Assembly (NCBI RefSeq): GCF_031884435.1
Contig: NZ_CP134778.1
Location: 62,001 to 126,000, forward strand
DNA from: Bosea sp. 685
Lineage (GTDB): Bacteria > Pseudomonadota > Alphaproteobacteria > Rhizobiales > Beijerinckiaceae
Reading direction: 5' to 3'
DNA length: 64,000 nt
Below are positions 16,636 to 25,148 of the stretch, one piece after another. The notes below the pieces were generated by a model, which was not told the origin of the DNA, ran no database searches, and saw nothing but the letters and a program-made list of their open reading frames with translations. How positions within the stretch are numbered: the first letter of the stretch is position 1; each line of letters opens with the position of its first letter. The position numbers were made by a program, and so were the translations under genes.

Positions 16636-17321
16636 GCGGTTTCGATTTCGACGTCATCGTCCGCAGCGCACGTTACGTGCTGTTGGAAGGTCTGCGCTTC
16701 AGCCTGTCGCTCACGCTGCTCGCCGCGACGGGCGGACTTGTGCTGGGAACGCTACTTGCATTGATGCGGCTTTCTGGAAACCGTGTGCTGGGGCTGCTCG
16801 CGACTGGCTACGTCAACCTGGTACGGGCGATGCCACTCGTGCTGGTCATTTTCTGGTTCTACTTCCTGGTGCCCTATCTGGCACAATGGCTCACCGGGGC
16901 CCCGCGTCCGGTGCAGGTCGGCGCCTTCGTCTCGGCACTCGTCACGTTCATCGTGTTCGAGGCCGCATATTTTTCCGAGATCATCCGCGCCGGCATTCAG
17001 AGCATACCACGCGGCCAGTTCATGGCCGGGCAGGCGATAGGGCTGCGGCCGAGCCAGGTGATGACCTCCGTCGTGCTTCCGCAGGTGTTTCGGATCATGC
17101 TGCCGGTGTTGCTTACGCAGACGGTCGTGCTGTTCCAGGACACATCGCTCGTCTACGTGTTGGGCCTGATCGACTTCATGGGCGCCGCCAGCCAGGTCGC
17201 GCAGCGCGATGGACGACTGGTGGAAATGTACACCTTCGTCGCCGTCGTCTACTTCGCAATCTCCTTCACCTTCTCCCGTCTGGCGCGCCGGTTACAGGTC
17301 GCCATCTCTATTCCCCGCTGA
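16632..17321 (+). CDS. gltK: glutamate/aspartate-type ABC transporter permease (GltK-like)
   Basis: 229 residues, about five membrane helices. [20 protein letters not shown] and the coupling loop [20 protein letters not shown] match the GltK group. The C-terminus has [19 protein letters not shown], another group feature. It starts inside the end of gltJ and is followed after eight bases by the ATPase gene. Confidence 0.9.
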   Translation: MSGFDFDVIVRSARYVLLEGLRFSLSLTLLAATGGLVLGTLLALMRLSGNRVLGLLATGYVNLVRAMPLVLVIFWFYFLVPYLAQWLTGAPRPVQVGAFVSALVTFIVFEAAYFSEIIRAGIQSIPRGQFMAGQAIGLRPSQVMTSVVLPQVFRIMLPVLLTQTVVLFQDTSLVYVLGLIDFMGAASQVAQRDGRLVEMYTFVAVVYFAISFTFSRLARRLQVAISIPR

Positions 17322-17329
17322 GAGGCTGC

Positions 17330-18070
17330 ATGTCCGACGCCGTGATCCAACTTCAAACCGTCAGCAAGTGGTACGGATCCATGCAGGTCCTGCATGAATG
17401 CAGCATGGATGTCGCGAAGGGTGAGGTCGTGGTGGTCTGCGGCCCTTCAGGGTCCGGCAAAAGCACGCTGATCAAGTGCATCAACGCGCTCGAGCCGTTC
17501 CAGAAGGGGCGGATCGCAGTGGCCGGGGTGCAACTGGGCGACAAGAGCGTGAACCTTCCCAAGTTGCGCGCACGGGTAGGCATGGTGTTCCAGCATTTCG
17601 AGCTGTTCCCCCATATGCGGGTGCTCGACAATCTGTGCCTGGGTCCGCGTAAGGTGCTGGGCCAAGGCGCTGCAGCCGCGCGGGCCAAAGCCGAAGCTCT
17701 GCTGGCCCGGGTCGGGATGGCAGAACATGCCGGCAAGTTCCCGGGACAGCTTTCCGGCGGGCAGCAGCAGCGCGTTGCCATAGCCCGCGCCCTGGCCATG
17801 GATCCGGTGGTGATGTTGTTCGACGAGCCGACGTCCGCCTTGGATCCGGAGATGGTGAGCGAGGTGCTTGACGTGATGGTGGAACTCGCCGGCTCGGGCA
17901 TGACCATGATGGTGGTGACGCACGAAATGGGCTTCGCACGCAAGGTCGCGGACCGCGTGGTGTTCATGGACTGCGGTGAGGTTGTAGAGGACGCACCGAA
18001 GCAGACCTTCTTCGAAGGTGCGCAGAGCCCGCGGGCGCGGCAGTTTCTTTCCAAGATCCTGGCACACTAG
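17330..18070 (+). CDS. gltL: glutamate/aspartate-type ABC transporter ATPase (GltL-like)
   Basis: 246 residues: Walker [11 protein letters not shown]-loop [10 protein letters not shown], signature LSGGQQQR, Walker [14 protein letters not shown] and switch His in VTHEM. The frame remains open far upstream into gltK, but that part is an out-of-frame reading of the permease. The true start is the ATG at 17330 with GAGAGG six bases before it. It completes the operon; no terminator-like hairpin with a T run is apparent directly after it. Confidence 0.94.
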   Translation: MSDAVIQLQTVSKWYGSMQVLHECSMDVAKGEVVVVCGPSGSGKSTLIKCINALEPFQKGRIAVAGVQLGDKSVNLPKLRARVGMVFQHFELFPHMRVLDNLCLGPRKVLGQGAAAARAKAEALLARVGMAEHAGKFPGQLSGGQQQRVAIARALAMDPVVMLFDEPTSALDPEMVSEVLDVMVELAGSGMTMMVVTHEMGFARKVADRVVFMDCGEVVEDAPKQTFFEGAQSPRARQFLSKILAH

Positions 18071-18235
18071 GCGTGTCATGCACTCGCGATTTCCGAAAGT
18101 CGGAGGCGGGACGACATAAATTGGTGTGCTTCATGGAAGCGTCCGCATTCAGAGCCACGCGACATGACGCGCACATCCGTGTTGAGGATGCTTCCTCGTG
18201 ATCGTCCCTGACAAACTTAAAAATACGAATATTAT

Positions 18236-18272
18236 CAACGCGATAGATCAAATCTTGAGATTACGCGCGTTG
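18236..18272. promoter_or_regulatory. nested palindromes upstream of the aminotransferase gene
   Basis: CAACGCG at 18236 pairs with CGCGTTG at 18266, and between them AATCT-TG-AGATT (18251-18262) is itself palindromic. The block sits about 80 bases before the aminotransferase start in an AT-richer stretch. It could be an operator or a leader hairpin; the sequence does not decide. Confidence 0.35.
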
Positions 18273-18351
18273 AACTCGAATGCTTCGCGGCCTTGTGCAT
18301 GCCCATGGGCGCCCGGCCGCTATCAGACGACAGCCGGAGAAGGAGCGCGGA

Positions 18352-19647
18352 ATGAAAATCAGTAGCGAAGAGCAAATGCTAGTGGAGACGGCGCGGCGTG
18401 TCCTGCCAGGCGGAATTTTCGGCAACATCGCCAGTGAAATCATTATCCGCGATGGGCGTGCCGGCCGCGTCAGGGATGTGAGCGGAAACGAATATATTGA
18501 CTATCTTCTAGGATCCGGTCCGATGCTTGTCGGGCATGCACATCCCGAAGTGAATGCTGCAGTAACGGAGCAGTTATCGCGGGGCACCACCTTCTTCGCT
18601 AACAACGAATACGGGATCATGCTTGCGGGCGAGATCGTCGATGCGTTGCCGTGTGCCGAACAGGTTCGCTTCGCGAGCTCAGGTTCTGAAGCCAATGCCC
18701 TTGCCATGCGTCTTGTTCGCGCATTTCGTGGACGCAGTAAGATCCTGAAGTTTGAGGGTGGCTTTCTTGGCATGAGTGATTACGCGCTCATGAGCACGGC
18801 TCCATTGAGGCCGGGGAACTCTGAGAGGCCGACAGCCGACTCTGCGGGTATCCCGGAGTCTGTTCAGAACGAGATGGTGGTCGCCCCCTTTAACGACCTT
18901 GCGGCCGCACAGCAGCTCATCCACAAGTATCGTGATGAATTGGCAGGTGTGATGTTGGAGCCGCTGCAACGTCTCCTGCCGCCAGTCCCGGGATTTCTGC
19001 AAGGACTTCGCGACATCACTGCAGAACTTGGCATTCCCCTGATCTTCGATGAGGTCGTGACTGGTTTTCGGCTCGCGTATGGCGGCGCTCAGTCCTATTA
19101 TGGTGTCACCCCCGATCTTTGTACCCTGGGCAAAGCCATCGGTGGAGGTTTTCCACTCTCCGCCATCGCCGGTCGGGCTGACATCATGGCTCATTTCGAC
19201 CGCAACAAGGTCGGATTGGATGGCTTCGCCCCCATGGTCGGCACCCTCAGCGGCAATCCGATCGCCGCCGTTGCTGGCTTGGCCACCCTCAAGATACTTA
19301 GGCAGCCCGGCACATACGAGAAGCTGCACTCAACCGGTAAAGCCATCTGGCTAGGGCTGGAGAAAAGTCTGCGCGAGGCCGACATTCCAGCGGTGGTCAA
19401 GGGCGAGCCCGTCATGTTCGACGCGATTTTCACAACCCGCAGCGATGTCAACAATTATCGCGAGTCGATCGACGTTGACCACGCTATTATAAGGCGGTTC
19501 AACGATCTTGTACGTCAGCACGGCGTCCTCAAAAGTGATGGCAAGCTTTACATCTCCGTGGCGCATGACGACAAAGATGTTCGCGACACCATCGCAGCTT
19601 TTAAGGCCTCGGCTGACATTGTCGCAGCCGAGCGGCTGGCGGCGTGA
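18352..19647 (+). CDS. class-III PLP aminotransferase, glutamate-1-semialdehyde aminomutase-like
   Basis: 431 residues of PLP fold type I. RRVLPGGIFGNIASEIIIRD starts the domain. RFASSGSEANALAMRLVRAF holds the phosphate-binding Ser-Gly-Ser, LIFDEVVTGFRL the ring-binding Asp, and TLGKAIGGGFPLSAIAGR the PLP Lys. The order matches GSA aminomutase relatives, but a HemL role is unlikely in this transporter setting; members outside haem synthesis are transaminases for amino acids or amino sugars. AAGGAG lies eight bases before the start. It follows the gltIJKL-type operon by 281 bases, so the imported compound may be its substrate. Confidence 0.87.
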   Translation: MKISSEEQMLVETARRVLPGGIFGNIASEIIIRDGRAGRVRDVSGNEYIDYLLGSGPMLVGHAHPEVNAAVTEQLSRGTTFFANNEYGIMLAGEIVDALPCAEQVRFASSGSEANALAMRLVRAFRGRSKILKFEGGFLGMSDYALMSTAPLRPGNSERPTADSAGIPESVQNEMVVAPFNDLAAAQQLIHKYRDELAGVMLEPLQRLLPPVPGFLQGLRDITAELGIPLIFDEVVTGFRLAYGGAQSYYGVTPDLCTLGKAIGGGFPLSAIAGRADIMAHFDRNKVGLDGFAPMVGTLSGNPIAAVAGLATLKILRQPGTYEKLHSTGKAIWLGLEKSLREADIPAVVKGEPVMFDAIFTTRSDVNNYRESIDVDHAIIRRFNDLVRQHGVLKSDGKLYISVAHDDKDVRDTIAAFKASADIVAAERLAA

Positions 19648-19790
19648 AAAGGTTGGCTAACAAGACCGTTTTCGGGGCAGGGATCTCGGGTGGCTTATGG
19701 CCACTCCTGTGTTCCAACGGTCTCGCCTAACACCGCCTTTGCAGATGGCAATACCGACCGCGTCGACTGGCCGATACTGCTGGCGATGCT

Positions 19791-20045
19791 GTGGCCGAGG
19801 GTAGGACCAGGCAGGACAGAAGGTTTCTTACCAGGCTCGGCGTTGCGATCGTCCCCGAGGAGACGCGCAATGCCTGTTTCGACAATGTCGTCTTCCGGCC
19901 GATCGACCTCGGGCGAGGCGTCGAGGTCGAGTTACATGCCCTATGGCGGCCCGAGAACCGAAATCCTGCCCTTCCAGCTATGCTCGCTCTGCTTGAGGGA
20001 ATGGCCTCGACGCGCAATTGGCGAGAGCAAAAGCAAGACGAGTAG
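19791..20045 (+). pseudogene. C-terminal remnant of a LysR-family regulator
   Basis: The frame gives RLGVAIVPEETRNACFDNVV, then FRPIDLGRGVEVELHALWRP and ENRNPALPAMLALLEGMAS. This is the typical end of a LysR effector domain (invariant GVAIVP, then V-F-R-P, L-W-R, N-P-A-L). Nothing upstream encodes a helix-turn-helix or the rest of the effector domain. The preceding residues are already degenerate. It lies convergent to the O-demethylase gene and is probably a leftover of a former regulator of a neighbouring operon. Confidence 0.55.
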
Positions 20046-20059
20046 CGTCCCGGCCCCGA

Positions 20060-21454
20060 TCACGTCGAACGGCGCTGGGAGGCCATCGCGTAAGGCCACG
20101 GCGCAACTTGCGCACGAACGATCTTTTGCCGATGCCGCTCGACGTGGCGCTTGCGTGACCCACCGTCCGGCTCGCCCCAGGTCACAGTGACGTCCAAGCC
20201 AGGAGTCGCCCGATCGCGTGCGATGTTGGCCAGGGACATGACCTTCCGTTCGTTGGCGCTGTATCCGCAAAAGTTCGAGAGTCCGATCAATTCGCCGCTC
20301 GCGTCGCGGACCTCGTCGTTCTGCTGGAAGCTGTAAGAAGCCATCGGGAAGCGAAGCTGCTTGTAGGGCAACTCGTCTTCGAGCTGGGACCGAAAGATGT
20401 CGACGACGTCGTCGACGTTCCAGACCAGGGTCACCGCCGTCCGGCGCGGGCCTTCGGCCGCGCGCTGGAGCGCCTCGCTCCCGATGAAGTCATGATCGAA
20501 CTTCAAAATCCGGTCGTAACCCATGTCCCAGGGCGTGACGTAATAGTCCTCGATCCTCTGGGAGCGGAAACTGCCCCCGAGTTGGGAGCTGCTCTCCCAA
20601 GAGTTCGAAGGCAGCCACTCGCGGTAGGCCTTGAGCTCGGCGGCGGTATAGACGGCGGGCAGCGGGTAGGGCATCCAGCCGCCTTCCGAGTTGCCGCTGA
20701 AATACGCCAAAGTCCCTCCGGGCCGCAGTCCAAGCGAAGCTCCCGCCTTGAGCAGGGTCTCCCGCACCTTGGGGCCGTCCGCAATACGGCCCGCCAACTC
20801 GACGCCACGCCCACCGGCCATGCCGTGCCGCAGTGCCAACACGTCGCAACCCGCGATCCTGACCCGGGCGAAATTGAAGAAGGGGATGTTCGGCTCGGGC
20901 CCCTCGATCACGGCGGCGAAGATCTCGTCCGATGCAGGGCCATCCAGGCCGAAACGGAACTGGGTGCGGCCCTGCGGGTTGACCGAGGTGGGAAGGTCGC
21001 GCTCAATGGTCACGTCGTAGCCGCCGGTCGTGGCGTGGTACTCGACCCAGTTCTGCATGTGCATGCCGCTGACCAGCTCGAAGCTGTTTTCGCCCAGATA
21101 GAACAAGACGCACTCGCCGATCATGTGTCCGTCGTGATTGCACGCGACGAACTGCTTGGCCTTGCCCGGCACGAACTTTTCGAAGCTGTTGATGCCGATC
21201 CGGTTGAGCATTCGAAAGGCGTCCGGTCCCTTGAGGAAAAGCTCCGGCATATGATGTGACTGGTCGAACAGGACGGCGCCGTCGCGCCAGGCCTTCTGCT
21301 CATCGACCCAGTTGCCGAACTCCGCGGGCACCGGCGTCAAGCCGGACCGGTCCTTGCTGTGTGGTGCCGTGGTGTCGTTGTAGAAGTAATCGACGAGGTC
21401 GGGGATGCCCTTCAGAAACTCTTCGAGCGACGGCTGACCCTTGATTTGGTTCAT
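20060..21454 (-). CDS. tetrahydrofolate-dependent aromatic O-demethylase (LigM/DesA-like, GcvT fold)
   Basis: 464 residues, the length of LigM (vanillate/3-O-methylgallate O-demethylase) and DesA (syringate). Recognisable stretches include WRDGAVLFDQSHHMPELFLK, GMHMQNWVEYHATTGGYDV, WMPYPLPAVYTAAELKAYRE, IEDYYVTPWDMGYDRILKFD and SNFCGYSANERKVMSLANI, all in LigM order. This GcvT-fold family moves the methyl group of a methoxybenzoate to tetrahydrofolate, giving 5-methyl-THF. The preceding gene encodes a MetF-like reductase, as in the known LigM system. Which methoxy compound is used cannot be read from the sequence. Confidence 0.88.
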   Translation of the reverse strand: MNQIKGQPSLEEFLKGIPDLVDYFYNDTTAPHSKDRSGLTPVPAEFGNWVDEQKAWRDGAVLFDQSHHMPELFLKGPDAFRMLNRIGINSFEKFVPGKAKQFVACNHDGHMIGECVLFYLGENSFELVSGMHMQNWVEYHATTGGYDVTIERDLPTSVNPQGRTQFRFGLDGPASDEIFAAVIEGPEPNIPFFNFARVRIAGCDVLALRHGMAGGRGVELAGRIADGPKVRETLLKAGASLGLRPGGTLAYFSGNSEGGWMPYPLPAVYTAAELKAYREWLPSNSWESSSQLGGSFRSQRIEDYYVTPWDMGYDRILKFDHDFIGSEALQRAAEGPRRTAVTLVWNVDDVVDIFRSQLEDELPYKQLRFPMASYSFQQNDEVRDASGELIGLSNFCGYSANERKVMSLANIARDRATPGLDVTVTWGEPDGGSRKRHVERHRQKIVRAQVAPWPYAMASQRRST

Positions 21455-21519
21455 TACGTTTCCTGCCTCTTATTTGATGTTACTTTGCTTCGACGAATGC
21501 CGCCGGACACGGCGTGCGG

Positions 21520-22386
21520 TCAACCGAGCGTCTTCACCCAGCGCGCAGTCCCAGCCAGCCCGCCAAATGGATAGAAGTGCAGCCTCACGTCGCCGTGCTC
21601 CTCTGCGCTGAGCCGGGCGCCAAGTTCCGCAAGCAGCCTATCGGGGCCGACCGGCGACAGCAGCTTCGCCAGCGATATGCCGTATTTCTGCAGGACCGCG
21701 GTGGAAGCCCCGACGCCGCACCGGGCGGCGAAACGAAGGAGCGATCTCACCGTTGTGGGCCCAGGGATGCCGACCCGAACCGTGGCCGTGACGCCATCGT
21801 TCCGCAGCGCTTCGAGCCAGCGCAGGATAGCCTCGGCGTCAAACGAGAATTGGGTGTTGACGACGCCCTCGTGGCCGAGATCGCGCAACATCGCAAGTTT
21901 CGTGCGCAAGTCGAGTTTGAGGTCCAACTCGGATATGGACGGATGCCCCTCGGGATATCCGGCGACGCCAATTCTCGACAGGCCGTACTTCGCCAGCAAC
22001 CCCGACGCGATGACGGACTTCGCATCCGGATAGGGACCGGCAGGTGCGCGCAGGTCGCCGCCGACGACGAAGGCGCGGTCGATCGATGCTTCGATGGAAA
22101 GCCGGTCGAGGAAACTTTCCAGCTCCAGGGTGCTGGCGAGCCGGCGCGCCGAGATGTGCGGGACGGGTATGTGGCCGTACCTCCGGATCGATGCGGCCGC
22201 CGCAACGCGGGCGGCCATCTCCTCGCCGGGAAGGTAGGTGACGGCGATTCTCGTGGCGGGTGGCAAGTCGGCGACGGCCTCGGCGAGCGCGTTCCCGTCC
22301 CGCGCCGTCATTTCCAGCGAGAAGCCTTCGATCAGGCTGCCCAGAGTGCCGTAGCTTCGAGTGGGTTGAAGAGAGGAGTCGGTCAT
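21520..22386 (-). CDS. metF: methylenetetrahydrofolate reductase (MetF-like)
   Basis: About 288 residues, a TIM-barrel reductase: FSLEMTARDG at the N-terminus, ATRIAVTYLPGEEM, VPHISARRL, FVVGGDLRAPAGPYPDAKSV, then GVAGYPEGHPSISELDLKLD and NTQFSFDAEAILRWLEALR. The GGD and GYPEGHP motifs are diagnostic. Coupled to the O-demethylase, it would oxidise 5-methyl-THF to 5,10-methylene-THF, the reverse of its biosynthetic direction. An alternative ATG at 22443 would add 19 residues and place the start next to the AATCGATT site; I prefer 22386. Confidence 0.88.
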   Translation of the reverse strand: MTDSSLQPTRSYGTLGSLIEGFSLEMTARDGNALAEAVADLPPATRIAVTYLPGEEMAARVAAAASIRRYGHIPVPHISARRLASTLELESFLDRLSIEASIDRAFVVGGDLRAPAGPYPDAKSVIASGLLAKYGLSRIGVAGYPEGHPSISELDLKLDLRTKLAMLRDLGHEGVVNTQFSFDAEAILRWLEALRNDGVTATVRVGIPGPTTVRSLLRFAARCGVGASTAVLQKYGISLAKLLSPVGPDRLLAELGARLSAEEHGDVRLHFYPFGGLAGTARWVKTLG

Positions 22387-22452
22387 CCGAAGATCTCGCC
22401 ATTGACGCCGGCGCAAGCCGCCGGGATCGTTATCACTGTCCATGTAGCGTGT

Positions 22453-22466
22453 GATAATCGATTTTC
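22453..22466. promoter_or_regulatory. AATCGATT palindrome upstream of metF / O-demethylase operon
   Basis: GATAATCGATTTTC, core AATCGATT at 22456. On the minus strand it reads ACAGAAAATCGATTA, matching the sites at 37775 and 42219 (ACARAWAATCGATTA). It lies about 70 bases before the metF start in the divergent region shared with the Liv-type transporter. Confidence 0.55.
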
Positions 22467-22584
22467 TGTTCCTTACAACGTTCCTTGTTTCTCGGCAAGC
22501 GACGCCAATTATTGCCAGAAACGGCCGAAAGATGGGTGAAAGGCGTGGATTCATCGAGCCTAGCGAAGGAGGGATTGCTATTTT

Positions 22585-22602
22585 CATCGATTTTTGTTGA
22601 CG
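22585..22602 (+). promoter_or_regulatory. ATCGAT half-match next to a TTGACG box, livK-pobA promoter
   Basis: CATCGATTTTTGTTGACG: a weaker copy (ATCGATT) of the palindrome sits directly before TTGACG, a plausible -35 box with a weak -10 (TAGCCT) 17 bases on. It is about 60 bases before the binding-protein start. Functional status is less certain than for the exact AATCGATT sites. Confidence 0.4.
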
Positions 22603-22653
22603 GGTTTCGGGCAGGTAGCTAGCCTCGGCCAAAATAACGATTGGGAGGTTGCT

Positions 22654-23811
22654 ATGAAGATCAGGACCCTGTTCCTCGCTTTGGCGTCGGCGTCTTTGCC
22701 CGCGCTTGCGTCCGCCGCCGAACTGAAGATTGGCTTTGTCACGAGCGTGACGGGCTCCCAAGCGCCTGTCGCCCGCGATATGATCGACGCGTTCAACCTC
22801 AGCATCAAAAATCTGGGCGGAAAGATCGCCGGAAACGACGTGAAGGTGATCGTCGCGGACGATCAGGAAAAGCCTGACGTGGCTCGGCAGGCTGCCGAAC
22901 GGCTGGTCGAGCGGGAGCGTGTGGACCTCGTGACGGGGCCGATCATCACGAACATGCTCCTGGCCGCCGCCAAGCCGGTCAGTGACGCAAAGCGGCTTTT
23001 CGTCAGCATCAACTCAGGGCCCTCGGATTTCGCAGGAGAGAAGTGCAGTCGCAATTTCTTCGTCCTAGGGTTCGAGAACCAGACGATCGGCCGGGCGACC
23101 GGCATGGCGGCTAAGGAGCTCGGCTTCTCCAAAGTCGCCATGATGGGTTGGAACACCCCGGGGGCGCGCGACCTCGCGACAGGCTTTAAGCAAGCCTTCC
23201 CCGGTACGGTGGTCAAGGAGATCTACACGCCGCCCTCCCAACAGGATTTCGCCGCCGAGATCACTTCGCTCAAGGCCCTGGACGTGGACGGACTCTACTA
23301 TTTCTACCCCAGCCAGGTCGGGGTGAACTTCCTGAAGCAGCTCACCCAGGTCGGTTACGCCATGGATCGCGTGGTCGGGTCGTATCTGGCGCTCGATCAC
23401 ATCATGTTGACACAGGTTGGACCCGAGGTTGCGGGAACCAACGTTGTCAGCCTGTGGACCGAACAGCTCGACAATCCTGAGAACAAACGTTTCGTAACCT
23501 CCTTCCGCGAGACGTACGGTAGGACGCCGAGCGCATTCGCTGCCCAAGCCTACGACCTGCCCGTAATCCTCGACGCCGCCTTGCGACGCAATGGCGGCAA
23601 GACCGAGATGAATGCTCTACGGGAGGCGATGAAGACGACGCCGTTCCCGTCGGTCCGAGGAGCGTTCAGCTTCGCCTCGAACCAGTTTCCCATCCAGAAC
23701 TTCTACGTCACGAAGATCGAGCGGTCGAACACGGGGTTGAGCTACGCGGTGAAGGCCACCTTGCCCAACCTGAAGGACGAGTTGGCCGAGAAATGCCCGA
23801 TCAAGGATTGA
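22654..23811 (+). CDS. Liv-type ABC transporter substrate-binding protein
   Basis: 385 residues. The signal peptide (IRTLFLALASASLPALASAA) is followed by a periplasmic Leu/Ile/Val-binding-type domain: LKIGFVTSVTGSQAPVARDM, GNDVKVIVADDQEKPDVARQ, AAERLVERERVDLVTGP and AFAAQAYDLPVILDAALRRN. Members also bind aromatic acids. The start at 22654 has GGGAGG six bases before it. It heads an operon containing pobA and the remaining transporter parts, so a benzoate-type ligand such as 4-hydroxybenzoate or a methoxybenzoate is more likely than an amino acid. The ligand is inferred from context. Confidence 0.88.
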   Translation: MKIRTLFLALASASLPALASAAELKIGFVTSVTGSQAPVARDMIDAFNLSIKNLGGKIAGNDVKVIVADDQEKPDVARQAAERLVERERVDLVTGPIITNMLLAAAKPVSDAKRLFVSINSGPSDFAGEKCSRNFFVLGFENQTIGRATGMAAKELGFSKVAMMGWNTPGARDLATGFKQAFPGTVVKEIYTPPSQQDFAAEITSLKALDVDGLYYFYPSQVGVNFLKQLTQVGYAMDRVVGSYLALDHIMLTQVGPEVAGTNVVSLWTEQLDNPENKRFVTSFRETYGRTPSAFAAQAYDLPVILDAALRRNGGKTEMNALREAMKTTPFPSVRGAFSFASNQFPIQNFYVTKIERSNTGLSYAVKATLPNLKDELAEKCPIKD

Positions 23812-23906
23812 GCCGCCGATCGGCGCCGGGTGCGGCGACCTCGACCGAACGACATGGAAACCTCCGGAGCCCAGGCTGGCACCCGGGCTCGCGGAACTGA
23901 CGAAAC

Positions 23907-25073
23907 ATGAAGACTCAAGTCGCCATCATCGGCGCCGGGCCTGCCGGTTTGCTTCTTGCTCAGCTGCTCAAATGTGCCGGCATCGAGAGCATCGTCGTCG
24001 AAAGCCGGAGCCGGGCCTATATTGAGAATCGGATCAGGGCTGGCGTCATCGAGGCGGGGACGGTGGACATCCTGCGCGAGGCCGGCGTCGCGGACGGCGC
24101 GCTCGGGGAGGGCATCGTCCACGAGGGTACCGCTCTCCGCTTCGAGGGCCGAACTCACCGACTCGATCTCATGGATCTGGTCGGGCGCGGCATCACGATC
24201 TATCCCCAGCACAAGCTGGTCGGCGATCTCGTATCCGCAAGGCTAGCAGCCGGCGACCCGATCCTATTTGAGACGCCCGTCGTCGAGCTCAACGACATCA
24301 CGTCGGACACGCCGACCATCACGGTCGAGCGGGATGGTGCCCGCGAAACCATCGCGTGCCGTTTCGTCGTCGGGGCCGACGGCTTCCATGGGCCTAGCAG
24401 GCAGGCCCTGCCCTCGGGGGACCTGCGAATCTGGGACCAGGACTATCCCTACAAATGGCTCGCCCTCATGGCTGAGACGCCGCCTCCAAGTCATGAACTG
24501 ATCTACTCGGCGCACGAACGCGGCTTCACGCTGATGTCGATGCGCTCCCCAACGGTCAGCCGCATCTACATTCAGGTGCCCATGAACGTCGATGCGGAAG
24601 CGTGGTCGGACGACCAGGTCTGGTCGGAGCTCGATCTCAGGCTGCGCGACGGCGAACCGGTCCCTCTGCGCGAGGGCGCGATCACCCAGCGCTCGACCAT
24701 CCATCTGCGGAGTTTCGTCGCCGCGCCGATGCGACATGGCAGCGTGTTCCTCGCGGGCGATGCGGCCCATATCGTTCCGCCGACCGGGGCGAAGGGGCTC
24801 AATCTGGCTGCGGCGGACGTTGCGGTGCTGGGCGACGCGCTGAAGCGGTATTTTGGGAATGGCGACCGATCGGGCATCGACGGCTATTCCGACCGATGCC
24901 TTCGTCGCGTTTGGCAGGTCCAGCGGTTCTCGGCATGGATCACGCACGCCCTTCACGTGTCCGACAATCCTTTCGAGCAGGCTTTGAACCTCGCCAGCCT
25001 CAGGCACATCGTCGAAAATAGACACGCGGCGGTGTCCTTCGCGGACAACTATACGGGACTTCCGCTGAATTGA
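23907..25073 (+). CDS. pobA: 4-hydroxybenzoate 3-monooxygenase
   Basis: 388 residues, the usual PobA length. FAD motifs are IIGAGPAGLLLAQLL, VVGADGFHGPSRQAL (DG) and LAGDAAHIVPPTGAKGLNLA (GD). ENRIRAGVIEAGTVDILREA carries the Arg44 region, HERGFTLMSMRSPTVSRIYI the substrate loop, and FADNYTGLPL the late active-site Tyr. It converts 4-hydroxybenzoate to protocatechuate with NAD(P)H and oxygen. It lies inside the Liv-type transporter operon, which argues that the transporter imports its substrate. No protocatechuate dioxygenase genes are in this window. Confidence 0.93.
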   Translation: MKTQVAIIGAGPAGLLLAQLLKCAGIESIVVESRSRAYIENRIRAGVIEAGTVDILREAGVADGALGEGIVHEGTALRFEGRTHRLDLMDLVGRGITIYPQHKLVGDLVSARLAAGDPILFETPVVELNDITSDTPTITVERDGARETIACRFVVGADGFHGPSRQALPSGDLRIWDQDYPYKWLALMAETPPPSHELIYSAHERGFTLMSMRSPTVSRIYIQVPMNVDAEAWSDDQVWSELDLRLRDGEPVPLREGAITQRSTIHLRSFVAAPMRHGSVFLAGDAAHIVPPTGAKGLNLAAADVAVLGDALKRYFGNGDRSGIDGYSDRCLRRVWQVQRFSAWITHALHVSDNPFEQALNLASLRHIVENRHAAVSFADNYTGLPLN

Positions 25074-25148
25074 GCCCCGGCCGGCGCCACCTGCCGCAGG
25101 CCTGGGCTCTGCCGGTGCACGGCATGTGATGCCGAGGAAAAGTCATCT

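Noticed and set aside
16568..17329. Extension of the gltL frame ~250 codons upstream
   Set aside because: The extension reads gltK out of frame. The ATPase domain begins at 17330 with its own ribosome site.
19690..20190. 166-codon plus-strand frame after the aminotransferase
   Set aside because: Its translation is Ser/Arg-rich shadow; the only credible signal here is the LysR C-terminal remnant in another frame.
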